Of a stretch of 64,000 nt of DNA, positions 52,523-61,219 are shown piece after piece. The translations under genes and the position numbers were made by a program. The notes under the pieces are model-generated. The model saw only the letters and a list, made by a program, of their open reading frames with translations. It searched no databases and was not told the origin of the DNA. Numbering within the stretch: position 1 is the first letter of the stretch; every line of letters starts with the position of its first letter. Origin of the DNA: Burkholderiales bacterium (GTDB lineage: Bacteria; Pseudomonadota; Gammaproteobacteria; Burkholderiales; Casimicrobiaceae); assembly GCA_015075645.1 (NCBI GenBank), contig JABTUF010000001.1, positions 248,001 through 312,000 of the forward strand. The letters are read 5' to 3'.

Positions 52523-54070
52523 CTACTTCGCCGGCCCGGCGACCGCCTCGCGCGCGGCGCGCGCGCGATCCTGCGCATCCAGCAGCAGCCGGTACGCCAC
52601 GTAGTACTTGTAGATGTTGCGAACGTAGGTCGTCGTTTCGGTTCCGATCTTCTCGGCGACGACGATCTCCACGTTGTTGAACCACCTGTCCGGGTCCAGC
52701 CCACGCTTCTTCGCTTCGGTCCGGGCCTTCGATACGTTGCCCGGTCCGCAGTTGTAGCTCGCGAACGCGAACAGCGGCCGGTTGCCCGCGCTGAACTTCG
52801 CGTCCGGAAAGTACTTGGTCATCAGCTGGTCCATGTACTTGGCCCCGCCGTGGATGTTCGATTCGATCTCGCGGATGTCGCCCACGCCGAGCTGCGCGCC
52901 GGTCGCCGGCATGATCTGCATGACGCCGATCGCGCCGACGTGGCTCTTCGCGTTCTGGTCGAGCCCGGACTCCTGGTAGCCCTGCGCCGCCAGCATCAGC
53001 GGGTCGAAGCCGTAGCGTTCGCCGTACTTGCGGAAGAGCGCGAGCGTGTCCGTGAAGCGCTTCCACTCGGCCGACCCGGTCGGGTCCTTGATCTGCTTCA
53101 CGCGCTTCATCGACTGCGCCAGACGGTAATTGACGACACCCTGCTTGAGCGCCCAGGTGGTGTAGAACGCCTCGATCTCGGCGGCGAGCTTCGTGCTGCC
53201 CTTGCGCACCATCCAGCCGGTCTTGCCGCCGTCGCGCAGCACGATGGTGTCGTCGACGCGAAGCTTCGGCAGCACCTGCGCCCACATGTCGGCCTTCCAC
53301 TCGTCGACGACGATCGCCTGCATCAGTCCGGCGTTCGCCATCTCCATCATGTCCTCGTCCTCCAGCGCGTCGGGGACGATCACGAGCTTCATCGCCGGCT
53401 TGCCGGCGGCTGCGAACTTCGCGTCGAGCGCGGCGAGGCTCTCGTGGTACGACGATGCGCGCCGGACATGGACGGTCCTGCCGGCGAGGTCGTCGATCGT
53501 GGCGATCTTCGGCGCCGTCGGACCGGTCACGAGCACCTCACGCACCGGCTTCTGGCCGGCGGGCGAGACCATGTCGACGATCTCGAGCCGCTCGTCGGTG
53601 ACGGTCAGGTTGCCCACCGCGATGTCGGCGAGACCCTCGGCCACGTCGGAGGCCAGCTTGTCGCGGGTCACCGGGATCATGTAGACGGTCAGCGGCCGCT
53701 TGCCCAGCGTCTTCGCATGCTTCTGGTTCAACCAGCGCTCGAAGTCGCGCACCAGTTCCGCCGCGAGCCCGCGCTCCCGGCCCTTCTCGGAGTAGTAGAG
53801 CGAGCGCGAATAGGGGATCGCGACACGGATCATGCGCCGCTGGAGCATCGCGTCGACGTCGCCGGTCCAGGGCTTGTTCGCGATCGCGAGCTGGCGCGGC
53901 GGTGCCGCCGCATCCTTCGCCGGCTTCGTCGCCTCCTTCGCATCCGCGCCCGTCGCCTGCGCGAGCGCGCCGCCGGCGACGAGGAGGAGGAGCATCAGCC
54001 CGAGGCCGGCACGCTGCGTCCAACGCGCGCGCACCGATTCACCGCGGGTCGCGGCGGGCGTCATCGTCAT
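52523..54070 (-). CDS. mltF: MltF-like lytic transglycosylase with solute-binding domain
   Basis: 515-aa exported protein. Signal peptide (about 15-38, ending ALAQ). A periplasmic type 3 solute-binding domain spans about 75-315 (RMIRVAIPYSRSLYYSEKG, DIAVGNLTVTDERLEIVDM). An SLT domain (about 345-480) has catalytic Glu in AAQGYQESGLDQNA and motifs GAIGVMQIMPATG, NIHGGAKYMDQLM and AFASYNCGPGNVSKAR. This two-domain layout is that of MltF, which cleaves peptidoglycan to 1,6-anhydro ends and may sense muropeptides. It lies 70 bp upstream of the membrane-protein gene. Confidence 0.9.
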   Translation of the reverse strand: MTMTPAATRGESVRARWTQRAGLGLMLLLLVAGGALAQATGADAKEATKPAKDAAAPPRQLAIANKPWTGDVDAMLQRRMIRVAIPYSRSLYYSEKGRERGLAAELVRDFERWLNQKHAKTLGKRPLTVYMIPVTRDKLASDVAEGLADIAVGNLTVTDERLEIVDMVSPAGQKPVREVLVTGPTAPKIATIDDLAGRTVHVRRASSYHESLAALDAKFAAAGKPAMKLVIVPDALEDEDMMEMANAGLMQAIVVDEWKADMWAQVLPKLRVDDTIVLRDGGKTGWMVRKGSTKLAAEIEAFYTTWALKQGVVNYRLAQSMKRVKQIKDPTGSAEWKRFTDTLALFRKYGERYGFDPLMLAAQGYQESGLDQNAKSHVGAIGVMQIMPATGAQLGVGDIREIESNIHGGAKYMDQLMTKYFPDAKFSAGNRPLFAFASYNCGPGNVSKARTEAKKRGLDPDRWFNNVEIVVAEKIGTETTTYVRNIYKYYVAYRLLLDAQDRARAAREAVAGPAK

Positions 54071-54230
54071 GGCGTCGGACAGGGCATTCGGACAGGGCGG
54101 TCGCCGGATCGGTTCGGATGGTACGCCGCCCCGAAGAGCGGGTTCGCCATGGTCGACGGTCACCGCGGCGGAAAAAGGAGGGCCGAACCCGCTTTGGAAA
54201 GGTCCGGCCCCCGACGGAGGAGTCATGCCG

Positions 54231-55778
54231 TCAATTCTGCTGCGTCTTCGTCACCGCCTCCATCACACGGTCCAGGTTGAAGCTGCCCGGCTTCTGGCGC
54301 GGCGGAAAGTCCTTGAAGCTCTGCAACCAGTTCGCGACGTACGCGCCGGCCGGCGCGAACGCCCACATGTGCTCGACGAACCAGCGCTGGTAGCCCATCG
54401 CGTTCTCGTACTCGGCGCGCTCGAACGGATCCATCCGCAGGTTGGTGAGGAGCGGCGCGCGCAGGGCCTTGAACGGGTCGATCCACACGCGCAGGCCGTG
54501 CGCCTTCTGCTCGAGGAACGTGACCTTGAAGTCCCCGTAGCGCAGCGCCGCCACGCTGCCGTCGTCGGTCCAGTAGATGAATTCCTTGCGCGGCCACGGC
54601 GCCTGCCCGCGCAACGCCGGGCCGAGATCGTAGCCGTCGAGGTGCACCTTGTAGCTGCGCCCGCCGATCGTCGTGCCCCGCTTCAGCGTCTCGGCGACAT
54701 CCTTGCCGCCGGCGGCGTCGACCAGCGTAGGCAGCATGTCCTCGTGCGCGCCGATGTCGTTGATCACGGTGCCGGGCCTGATCACGCCGGGCCAGCGGAT
54801 CATCGTCGGCACGCGGTAGCCGCCTTCCCAGTTGGTGTTCTTCTCGCCGCGGAACATCGTCGTGCCGCCGTCGGGCCAGGTGAAGGTCTCGGCGCCGTTG
54901 TCGGTCGAGTACATGACGATCGTGTTGCCGTCCAGGCCGAGTTCCTTCAGCTTCGCGAGCACCTGCCCGACGTGGCCGTCGTGCTCGACCATGCCGTCGG
55001 CGTAGATGCCCTGGCCGGTCTTGCCGTCGGACTCCTTCTTCAGATGCGTGAAGATGTGCATGCGCGTCGAGTTCCACCACAGGAAGAACGGCTTGTTCTC
55101 CGCCTTCGCGCGCGCCATGAAGTCGAGCGCCTTGACCGTGACTTCCTCGTCGATGGTCTCCATGCGCTTCCTCGTCAGCGGGCCGGTGTCGGTGATCCGG
55201 CCGTCGGCGAAACTGTGGATGACGCCGCGCGGGCCGAATTTCTTCCTGAACTCCGGGCTCTTCGGATAGTCGGCGTACTCCGGCTCCTCCTCGGCGTTCA
55301 GGTGGTAGAGGTTGCCGAAGAACTCGTCGAACCCGTGCTTCGTCGGCAGCATCTCGTCGCGGTCGCCCAGGTGGTTCTTGCCGAACTGGCCGGTCATGTA
55401 GCCCTGCGCGCGCAGCAGCGTCGCGATCGTCGGATCCGCCGCCTGCATGCCTTCGGGGGCGCCAGGCAAACCGACCTTCGTCAGTCCGGTGCGGATCGGC
55501 GACTGGCCGGTGATGAAGGCTGCGCGGCCGGCGGTGCAGCTCTGCTGGCCGTACCAGTCGGTGAAGAGCGCGCCCTCCGCCGCGATGCTGTCGATGTTGG
55601 GCGTCTTGTAGCCCATCATCCCGCGGTTGTACGCGCTGATGTTGAACTGGCCGATGTCGTCGCCCCAGATCACCAGGATGTTGGGCTTGCCCTGCGCGAG
55701 CGCACTCGCGGATGCCAGGAGCGCGAGCGCTCCGGCCGCCAATGCACCGGCGAGCGACGGCTTGGTGAACGGATTCAT
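54231..55778 (-). CDS. Exported sulfatase (formylglycine-type, CxAxR motif)
   Basis: 515-aa arylsulfatase-family protein with a signal peptide (about 1-28, ending ALAQ). Metal-site residues include WGDDIG. The maturation motif CTAGRAAF would give formylglycine from its Cys. Other family blocks are GQFGKNHLGDRDEMLPTKHGFDEF (here the GKNHLGD part) and YSTDNGAE. The motif is C-x-A-x-R, not the common C-x-P-x-R. No formylglycine-generating enzyme or radical-SAM maturase is in this window. The divergent LysR gene, 136 bp away, may control it. Substrate unknown. Confidence 0.9.
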   Translation of the reverse strand: MNPFTKPSLAGALAAGALALLASASALAQGKPNILVIWGDDIGQFNISAYNRGMMGYKTPNIDSIAAEGALFTDWYGQQSCTAGRAAFITGQSPIRTGLTKVGLPGAPEGMQAADPTIATLLRAQGYMTGQFGKNHLGDRDEMLPTKHGFDEFFGNLYHLNAEEEPEYADYPKSPEFRKKFGPRGVIHSFADGRITDTGPLTRKRMETIDEEVTVKALDFMARAKAENKPFFLWWNSTRMHIFTHLKKESDGKTGQGIYADGMVEHDGHVGQVLAKLKELGLDGNTIVMYSTDNGAETFTWPDGGTTMFRGEKNTNWEGGYRVPTMIRWPGVIRPGTVINDIGAHEDMLPTLVDAAGGKDVAETLKRGTTIGGRSYKVHLDGYDLGPALRGQAPWPRKEFIYWTDDGSVAALRYGDFKVTFLEQKAHGLRVWIDPFKALRAPLLTNLRMDPFERAEYENAMGYQRWFVEHMWAFAPAGAYVANWLQSFKDFPPRQKPGSFNLDRVMEAVTKTQQN

Positions 55779-55914
55779 GCGGCGTTCCTCCGAAGACAGA
55801 CCGATCGGCCGGACGGCACGCCCTCCGGCGGCGTCCAGTTCTGCGGCGGCATTCTCGCGGGCGGACCCGGGGTGGTCCAATCGAATGCCCTCATCCCTCT
55901 GATAACATCGGCGC

Positions 55915-56925
55915 ATGGACTTCGACCTCCGGCTGCTCCGGCACGCGCGGGCCCTGGCGGACGAAGGCAATTTCGCGCGGGCGGCGCGCGCCCAGCACCT
56001 CACCCAGCCGGCGCTCTCCCGCAGCATCCAGGAACTGGAGCGGCGGACCGGCCTCAAGCTCTTCGACCGGGGCAAGAGCCGCGTCGAACCGACCGACCTC
56101 GGGCGCATCTTCCTCGCCCACGCGGCGGACCTCCTCGCGCGCGCCGAGGCGCTCGACCGCGAGTTGTCGACGCTGCGCGGCGTGGGCACCGGTGCGCTGG
56201 CGGTGGGATCGGGCGTGTACCCGACCGCGATCTTCATGACGGACGCGGTGGCCAGGTTCGCGGCGAAGCATCCCGGCGTCAGCGTCCGGCTCGTGAACGA
56301 GCCCTGGACGATGCTCATTGCGGCGCTGCGTCGCCGGGAACTCGACTTCGTGGTGTCCGCGATCCCCCCTGCCGACCAGCTCGCCGGCCTGACCGCGAAC
56401 CCGCTCTCGCCGAGACTGGGGCGCTTCCTCGTGCGCCCGTCGCACCCGCTGGCGCACGCGGCCTCGGGGCTGTCGCTGGCGGACATCACCGCCCATCCGA
56501 TCGTCAGCTCCGGGCGCCTGCCGGCATGGATCGTCGAGACGCTGGCCAAGGCACGTGACCGCAAGGCCGCCGGACGATCGATCCCCGACCTCGCCTGCGA
56601 GTCGCACGACATGATGTGCGACGTGGCCGCGGCCACCGACCACGTCGTGATGACCACACTTTCGGCCGCCGTCCGCTGGATCGAGCGGGGGGCACTGGTT
56701 CCGCTGGTGTCCTCCGGTGTTGAGATCGTCGTTCCCTTCGGCATCCTCAAGGTGGAGGGGCGCACGCTGCCGCCGATCGCCGACGAGTTGATCCGCGAAG
56801 TCGTGGACGCCGACCGCCGTGCGCAGGAGCTCGACCGCGCGCTGGCCGCGAGAACGTCCTTTCCGGCGCCGCCGTCGGTGCAGCCGCCGCGTCCGCGTCG
56901 GACGAAGGTGGCCTCGGCGCGGTGA
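55915..56925 (+). CDS. LysR-family regulator divergent from the sulfatase gene
   Basis: 336-aa LysR-type regulator. HTH at about 18-40 (GNFARAARAQHLTQPALSRS, then IQELERRTGLKLFDRG) and a substrate-binding domain from about 90 (GALAVGSGVYPTAIFM). The C-terminus has a Pro/Arg-rich extension of about 35 residues. The divergent arrangement with the sulfatase gene is the classical layout for LysR control of a neighbour. GATAAC just upstream at about 55901 could be a -10 box. Confidence 0.9.
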   Translation: MDFDLRLLRHARALADEGNFARAARAQHLTQPALSRSIQELERRTGLKLFDRGKSRVEPTDLGRIFLAHAADLLARAEALDRELSTLRGVGTGALAVGSGVYPTAIFMTDAVARFAAKHPGVSVRLVNEPWTMLIAALRRRELDFVVSAIPPADQLAGLTANPLSPRLGRFLVRPSHPLAHAASGLSLADITAHPIVSSGRLPAWIVETLAKARDRKAAGRSIPDLACESHDMMCDVAAATDHVVMTTLSAAVRWIERGALVPLVSSGVEIVVPFGILKVEGRTLPPIADELIREVVDADRRAQELDRALAARTSFPAPPSVQPPRPRRTKVASAR

Positions 56926-56983
56926 GGCGCGCCCGCCCTCGCGCCCGTCGCGTGGACGCGACCGGCCGGATTTCGCGCCGTAC

Positions 56984-58006
56984 TCAGCGAACCGGCGGGT
57001 AGATCGTGCGCCAGTCGTTCCTCATGCTGACCACCAGCCACCGGTTCGCGGGAGCGGCGTCGAGTCCGCGGTCGAGCTTGCCGATGTGGCTCGTCCGGTC
57101 GTAGGCGAATTCACGCGCCGCGTCGTCGTGGTGGATGATCACGCCGAGCCGCGGTCCGGGGCCGGCGGTCGTGTACTGGAGCATCTCGAAGTCGCCGTCC
57201 GAGTTGCCGAACGCGGCGATCGGCCGCCGCCCGATGTGGCTGTGCATGCCCACCGGCTTCCCGGGACCGTCGTCGACGAACGCGAGCTCCGGCAGCCGCA
57301 CCAGGACCGACTTGCCATCGCGCACCTCGTAGCGCGTCTTGACGCTCGACCCGACGACGTGCTCGGGCGGGATACCGTAGAGGTCGCTGGCGAGCACCCG
57401 CAGGAAATCGATGCCGCCGCCCGACACGATCCAGGTCGTGAACCCCCGGGCGCGCAGGTACGCGAGCAGTTCCAGCATCGGCTGGTAGGTGAGGCTCGTG
57501 TATGGCCGCCCGCGCGTCGGGTGGCGCGCGGTGGCGGCCCACTGGCGCACGGTCGCGTCGAACTCCGCGGTCGTCATGCCCGCGTGACTCGCCATGACGA
57601 TTTCGAGCAGTCCCTTCTCGCCGGTCGCCGCGAGCGCGGCGCGATCGCCGTCGACGAGCGCCTTGATCGCGGGGCGCGACGACCATTCCGGGTGCGAAGG
57701 CGCCAGCTCGCGCACGCGGTCGAAGGCGAAGGCCGCCTGGAAATAGATCGGCTGCTCACCCCACAGTGTGCCGTCGTTGTCGAATACGGCGATCCGCTCG
57801 GGGGCCGGCACGAAGTCGCGGCTCGACGGATCGCTCACCGACTCGACGAACGCCACGATCCGCTGCTTCGACGGCCCGTCGGTCCATGAGGGCAGCGGAT
57901 CGGTCGCGGCGGGGCCGTGGGACACGCAGGATCCGAGCGCGAACGCGAAGAGCGCCGCCAGCAGGACCACACCGGCGGCACCAGTCATCCTCTTCGTCCA
58001 TGGCAT
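56984..58006 (-). CDS. HAD-superfamily phosphatase-like lipoprotein
   Basis: 340-aa protein with a lipobox LGSC (Cys27) and a HAD fold. Motif I is VFDNDGTLWG (about 73-82), motif II lies in TTWIVSGGGIDFLRVL, and a lysine lies in the loop after HVVGSSVKTRYE. Motif III/IV is AFGNSDGDFEMLQYT. The FDNDGTLW form is found in periplasmic or membrane-tethered acid phosphatase-like HADs. It converges with the LysR gene, with 58 bp between the stops. Substrate unknown. Confidence 0.85.
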   Translation of the reverse strand: MPWTKRMTGAAGVVLLAALFAFALGSCVSHGPAATDPLPSWTDGPSKQRIVAFVESVSDPSSRDFVPAPERIAVFDNDGTLWGEQPIYFQAAFAFDRVRELAPSHPEWSSRPAIKALVDGDRAALAATGEKGLLEIVMASHAGMTTAEFDATVRQWAATARHPTRGRPYTSLTYQPMLELLAYLRARGFTTWIVSGGGIDFLRVLASDLYGIPPEHVVGSSVKTRYEVRDGKSVLVRLPELAFVDDGPGKPVGMHSHIGRRPIAAFGNSDGDFEMLQYTTAGPGPRLGVIIHHDDAAREFAYDRTSHIGKLDRGLDAAPANRWLVVSMRNDWRTIYPPVR

Positions 58007-58144
58007 GGCGGTTTCCTCCGAGACGCGCGACGACGCCTGCGCCGGCCGGATTGTCGACGGCCCGTCGCGCGACGGTCCAATGCCCGTTCATCATCGTTCC
58101 GGTGCCCGGAGCGCATCGGGCTTCGACCGGAGGCCCGGCAACGG

Positions 58145-58150
58145 CTACAC
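58145..58150 (+). promoter_or_regulatory. Possible -10 box of yhbY, placed for a leaderless transcript
   Basis: TACACT in GGCTACACTGCC ends 7 bp before the ATG at 58158. Initiation at the usual distance would fall at or next to the A of the start codon. No Shine-Dalgarno is present in the gap. Confidence 0.35.
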
Positions 58151-58157
58151 TGCCGCG

Positions 58158-58913
58158 ATGCTCACGCTCACGCCCGCCGAAAGCCGCGCGCTCCGCGCCC
58201 GCGCCCACACCCTCCACCCGGTCGTCGCCATCGGGCATTCGGGCCTCACGCCCGCGGTGCTGCACGAGATCGACGTCGCACTCGCCGCGCACGAACTCGT
58301 CAAGGTCCGGGTGCACTCCGACGACCGCGAAGAGCGCGAGCGTCATCTCGCGGCGGTCTGCGAGGGACTCGGTGCGGCGCCGGTGCAGCACCTGGGCAAG
58401 CTCCTGATCGTCTGGCGGCCTAAGCCCGTGCGCGACGAACCTGCACCGCGGCGCGCGCCGAAGGATCCGCGCAAGGGCAAGAAAGGCGCGCACGCGAATC
58501 GGCGGCCCGGGCAGGCGCGGATCGGCGAACGCGCGAGCGCGCACCGGCGCGGATCGTCCCGTCATTCCCTCAATGCGCCGTTCGAAGGCGAGCGCGCGCA
58601 TCCGACGCGCCGACGGACCGCGCGCGCCGCGCCCGCGGAGCCTGCGGTGCCGACGACGTCCGCGCCGCGGGGTGCACGGTTCCGGCACGGAAAGCCCGTG
58701 ACGCCGAAAGGAAAGCGACCGGCACAAGGTTCGGCAGGCAAGCATTCGACGCAGTCGCAGGCGCCGGCGGGCAACCGCAAGGCGCAGGGCCAATGGACCG
58801 AGCGTCGATCGTCCGCGCCGGCGGGCAAACGCGCGCACGCTTCCGGCGCCTCAACCGCACCTGCAGCGGTGCGCCGCCGTCGCCGCCCGGCCGGTGGCCG
58901 TTCGCGTCCATGA
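58158..58913 (+). CDS. yhbY: YhbY-type CRM-domain RNA-binding protein with long basic tail
   Basis: 251 aa. Residues 1-95 are a CRM domain (LTPAESRALRARAHTLHPVV, GHSGLTPAVLHEIDVALAAH, LGKLLIVWRP) like the roughly 97-aa YhbY that binds pre-50S ribosomes. The following 155 residues are a Lys/Arg/Pro/Ala/Gly-rich tail, probably disordered and nucleic-acid-binding. In E. coli yhbY sits divergent to rlmE-ftsH; here it is 12 kb away. Its stop overlaps the SH3-protein start as ATGA. Confidence 0.9.
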   Translation: MLTLTPAESRALRARAHTLHPVVAIGHSGLTPAVLHEIDVALAAHELVKVRVHSDDREERERHLAAVCEGLGAAPVQHLGKLLIVWRPKPVRDEPAPRRAPKDPRKGKKGAHANRRPGQARIGERASAHRRGSSRHSLNAPFEGERAHPTRRRTARAAPAEPAVPTTSAPRGARFRHGKPVTPKGKRPAQGSAGKHSTQSQAPAGNRKAQGQWTERRSSAPAGKRAHASGASTAPAAVRRRRRPAGGRSRP

Positions 58914-59227
58914 AGGCGTGGTTCGTGTTCGCCGCGCTGCTGTCCACGTCCCTGCCGGCGGCCGCGCAGTGGGCCAACATCGTGTCGGACGTCAACATGC
59001 GCGAGGGGCCCGGAACCGACCACCCGGTCGTCGCGTGGGTCGGAAGAGGAACGCACGTCAACGTCGTCGGCTGCCTCGCCGATGGGCCGTGGTGCGAGAT
59101 CGTGTGGGGACGGCGACGCGGCTGGGTGAAGGTCACCTACCTTCGCGGCATCGCGCGCGACCGGGTGCCGACGGTCACCTTCGACGGCCCGGTGAGGCGC
59201 GAGCCGCTGCGCCTGCCGCGCTCGTGA
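58910..59227 (+). CDS. Exported SH3-domain protein
   Basis: 105-aa protein with a signal peptide (about 1-19, ending AAAQ) and one bacterial SH3 domain (about 25-80: VNMREGPGTDHPVVAWVGRG and WCEIVWGRRRGWVKVTYL). Two cysteines in the domain could form a disulfide. Such SH3b proteins usually bind cell-wall peptides. The ATG at 58910 overlaps the yhbY stop, and the M23 peptidase gene follows 37 bp later. Confidence 0.85.
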   Translation: MKAWFVFAALLSTSLPAAAQWANIVSDVNMREGPGTDHPVVAWVGRGTHVNVVGCLADGPWCEIVWGRRRGWVKVTYLRGIARDRVPTVTFDGPVRREPLRLPRS

Positions 59228-59264
59228 TCGGTCGGGCGCGGGGCCGCCGCACGACGAGCGCGCA

Positions 59265-60116
59265 ATGAGCGCGAGCACGCGAGCGTTCGCGCTGGCGTTC
59301 GTCTTCACCGCTGCGCATGCGCTCGCGAACGACCTGCCGCGCGAGCACGCGGTGCCCGGCGGCATCGCAACGGTCGCGCTCGGAGCCGGAGCGTCCCGTC
59401 CGATAGCGCGCGCCGGCGACATTCCGCTGCTGGTGGTGGGCGACGCGCGCGGCTGGACCGCGCTCGTCGGCATTCCGCTCGCCGCGAAGCCGGGCAACGC
59501 CTCGATCGTCGTGACGCGCGAGGGACGCCCCGACGAGACGAAGCGCTACCGCATCGGGAAGGCGAGCTACCGCGAGCAGCGCCTCACGGTCGCGCCCGGA
59601 CAGGTCGACCTCTCGCCCGAGGACCTCGCGCGCTACGAGCGCGAGCGCGCGCACCAAGCGGGCGTCGTTGCGACGTTCAGCGAGCCCGCGCCCGCGACCT
59701 TCGCCTTCGTCGCGCCGGTCGGGGGCGAACGCTCTCCGACCTTCGGCGCGCGGCGCGTGTTCAACGGGCAGGCGCGCGCGCCGCACAGCGGCATGGACAT
59801 CCCCGCCCCGAAGGGCACGCCGGTTCGCGCGCCCGCGGCCGGCCGCGTGATCGACACCGGCGACTACTTCTTCAACGGCCGCACCGTGTGGATCGACCAC
59901 GGCGGCGGCCTGCTGTCGATGGTCTGTCACCTCGACACGATCGCGGTCGCGCCGGGCGATGCGCTGCCCGCGGGCGGCGTCGTCGGCACGGTGGGCGCGA
60001 CCGGCCGGGTCACCGGTCCGCACCTGCACTGGTCGGTGAGCCTCAACCGCGCGATGGTCGATCCCGCGCTGTTCCTCGCCGACGGTGCAGCGGGAACTAC
60101 GCGGCGTTCGCCCTGA
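59265..60116 (+). CDS. M23-family metallopeptidase (LytM domain), exported
   Basis: 283-aa protein with a signal peptide (about 1-21, ending AHALA). An N-terminal beta region is followed by a C-terminal M23 domain (about 155-270). Zinc ligands are seen in HSGMDIPAPKGTPV (H-x3-D) and GPHLHWSVSL (H-x-H). All ligands are present, so it should be an active peptidoglycan endopeptidase. The last 20 bp overlap the 3' end of pdxA on the other strand. Confidence 0.92.
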   Translation: MSASTRAFALAFVFTAAHALANDLPREHAVPGGIATVALGAGASRPIARAGDIPLLVVGDARGWTALVGIPLAAKPGNASIVVTREGRPDETKRYRIGKASYREQRLTVAPGQVDLSPEDLARYERERAHQAGVVATFSEPAPATFAFVAPVGGERSPTFGARRVFNGQARAPHSGMDIPAPKGTPVRAPAAGRVIDTGDYFFNGRTVWIDHGGGLLSMVCHLDTIAVAPGDALPAGGVVGTVGATGRVTGPHLHWSVSLNRAMVDPALFLADGAAGTTRRSP

Positions 60117-61086
60117 TCGCCTGCGCAGCGATGCGCGCGGCGAGATCGAACGCCGCCTGCAGTCCCTCGACGTTCGCGATCCCCTTGCCGACGATGTCGA
60201 ATGCCGTGCCGCTCGCGCAGGTCGCGACCGGCACCGGCAGGCCGCCGTGCAGCGTGACGCCCCGGTCGAAGCCCATCAGCTTCATCGCGATCTGCCCCTG
60301 GTCGTGGTACATCGACACGACCGCGTCGTAGTCGCCGCGGCTCGCCGCGACGAATACCGTGTCCGAGGGCATCGGGCCGCGCGCGTCGATCCCTTCGCGG
60401 CGCACCGCCTCGACCGCCGGCGCGATCACGTCGATCTCCTCGCGCCCGAGCGAGCCGCCGTCCCCCGCGTGCGGATTCAACGCCGCCACCGCGATCCGCG
60501 GCGCCGCGACGCCCGCGGCGACGAGATACCGGTGCACGATGCGCACCGCGTCGACGACGCCCGCCCCGGTGATCGCGTCGGCGACCTCGCGCAGCGGCAC
60601 GTGCGAGGTAACGCGCGAGGTCCACAGATCCCCGGTGATGTTGAACTCGCTGGTGAAGCCCGGCACGCCGAGCCGCTCCGCCATCCAGCGCAGTTCGTCG
60701 TCGTGCGTCATGCCCGCGAGGCGCAGCGCGTGCTTGTTCAGCGGGGCGAACACGATCCCCTGCACCTCGCCGCGTTTCGCCGCGTCGACGGCCTCCGTGA
60801 GCGAGGCGAGCGCGGCGCGTCCGCCCGCTTCGGTCGCCTCGCCGGGCGTGATCGCGCCCTCGCCTCCGCACGACAACGCGTGCAGCGTCGCGCGGCCGGC
60901 GGCCGGTGACGACGACAGGAGCGCACGCACGCCCGCGATCCGCTCGCCGTGCGCGATCGTCGCCGGATCGGCGTACACGACAACGTCGGCGCGCTCGAAA
61001 ATGCCCGGCCGCGCGAGGAGCTTCGCGGCGATCTCGGGGCCGATGCCGTTGGGGTCGCCGGGGCTGAAGGCGATGCGCGGTTTCAT
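60097..61086 (-). CDS. pdxA: 4-hydroxythreonine-4-phosphate dehydrogenase PdxA family
   Basis: 329-aa NAD-dependent enzyme. Metal and substrate residues lie in SPGDPNGIGPEI (about 8-19), LNKHALRLAGMTHDDELRW (here LNKHAL and HDDELRW), NPHAGDGGSLGREE and YHDQGQIAMK. The conserved end GTAFDIVGKG is present. PdxA acts in pyridoxal phosphate synthesis, but the close branch PdxA2 serves catabolic pathways. The neighbouring Bug receptor and LysR genes make the catabolic branch possible. No ksgA, its usual PLP-pathway neighbour, is nearby. Confidence 0.9.
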   Translation of the reverse strand: MKPRIAFSPGDPNGIGPEIAAKLLARPGIFERADVVVYADPATIAHGERIAGVRALLSSSPAAGRATLHALSCGGEGAITPGEATEAGGRAALASLTEAVDAAKRGEVQGIVFAPLNKHALRLAGMTHDDELRWMAERLGVPGFTSEFNITGDLWTSRVTSHVPLREVADAITGAGVVDAVRIVHRYLVAAGVAAPRIAVAALNPHAGDGGSLGREEIDVIAPAVEAVRREGIDARGPMPSDTVFVAASRGDYDAVVSMYHDQGQIAMKLMGFDRGVTLHGGLPVPVATCASGTAFDIVGKGIANVEGLQAAFDLAARIAAQAIRANAA

Positions 61087-61108
61087 CCGGATCGGCGAAC
61101 GGGAGAAC

Positions 61109-61139
61109 GGGGAGGCGCCCGCAGGGCGCTTCGGGGGGA
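61109..61139. repeat. GC-rich intergenic repeat, copy 1
   Basis: 31 bp beginning GGGGAGGCGCCCGCAGGG, with an internal hairpin GGCGCCC-GCA-GGGCGC. It is repeated exactly at 61184-61214, 75 bp on. Elements of this look are frequent between Burkholderiales genes, as far as I recall. Confidence 0.8.
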
Positions 61140-61183
61140 CAGGCGACCGACGGGCCGCCCCGAGGTCGCCTTCTGCCCCCTGG

Positions 61184-61214
61184 GGGGAGGCGCCCGCAGG
61201 GCGCTTCGGGGGGA
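61184..61214. repeat. GC-rich intergenic repeat, copy 2
   Basis: Exact second copy of the 31-bp unit, immediately after the receptor gene's stop. The 44 bp between the copies holds GGCGACC...GGTCGCC, a second dyad. The whole 61109-61214 block could fold and act as terminator between the receptor and pdxA genes on the minus strand. Confidence 0.8.
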
Positions 61215-61219
61215 TATCA

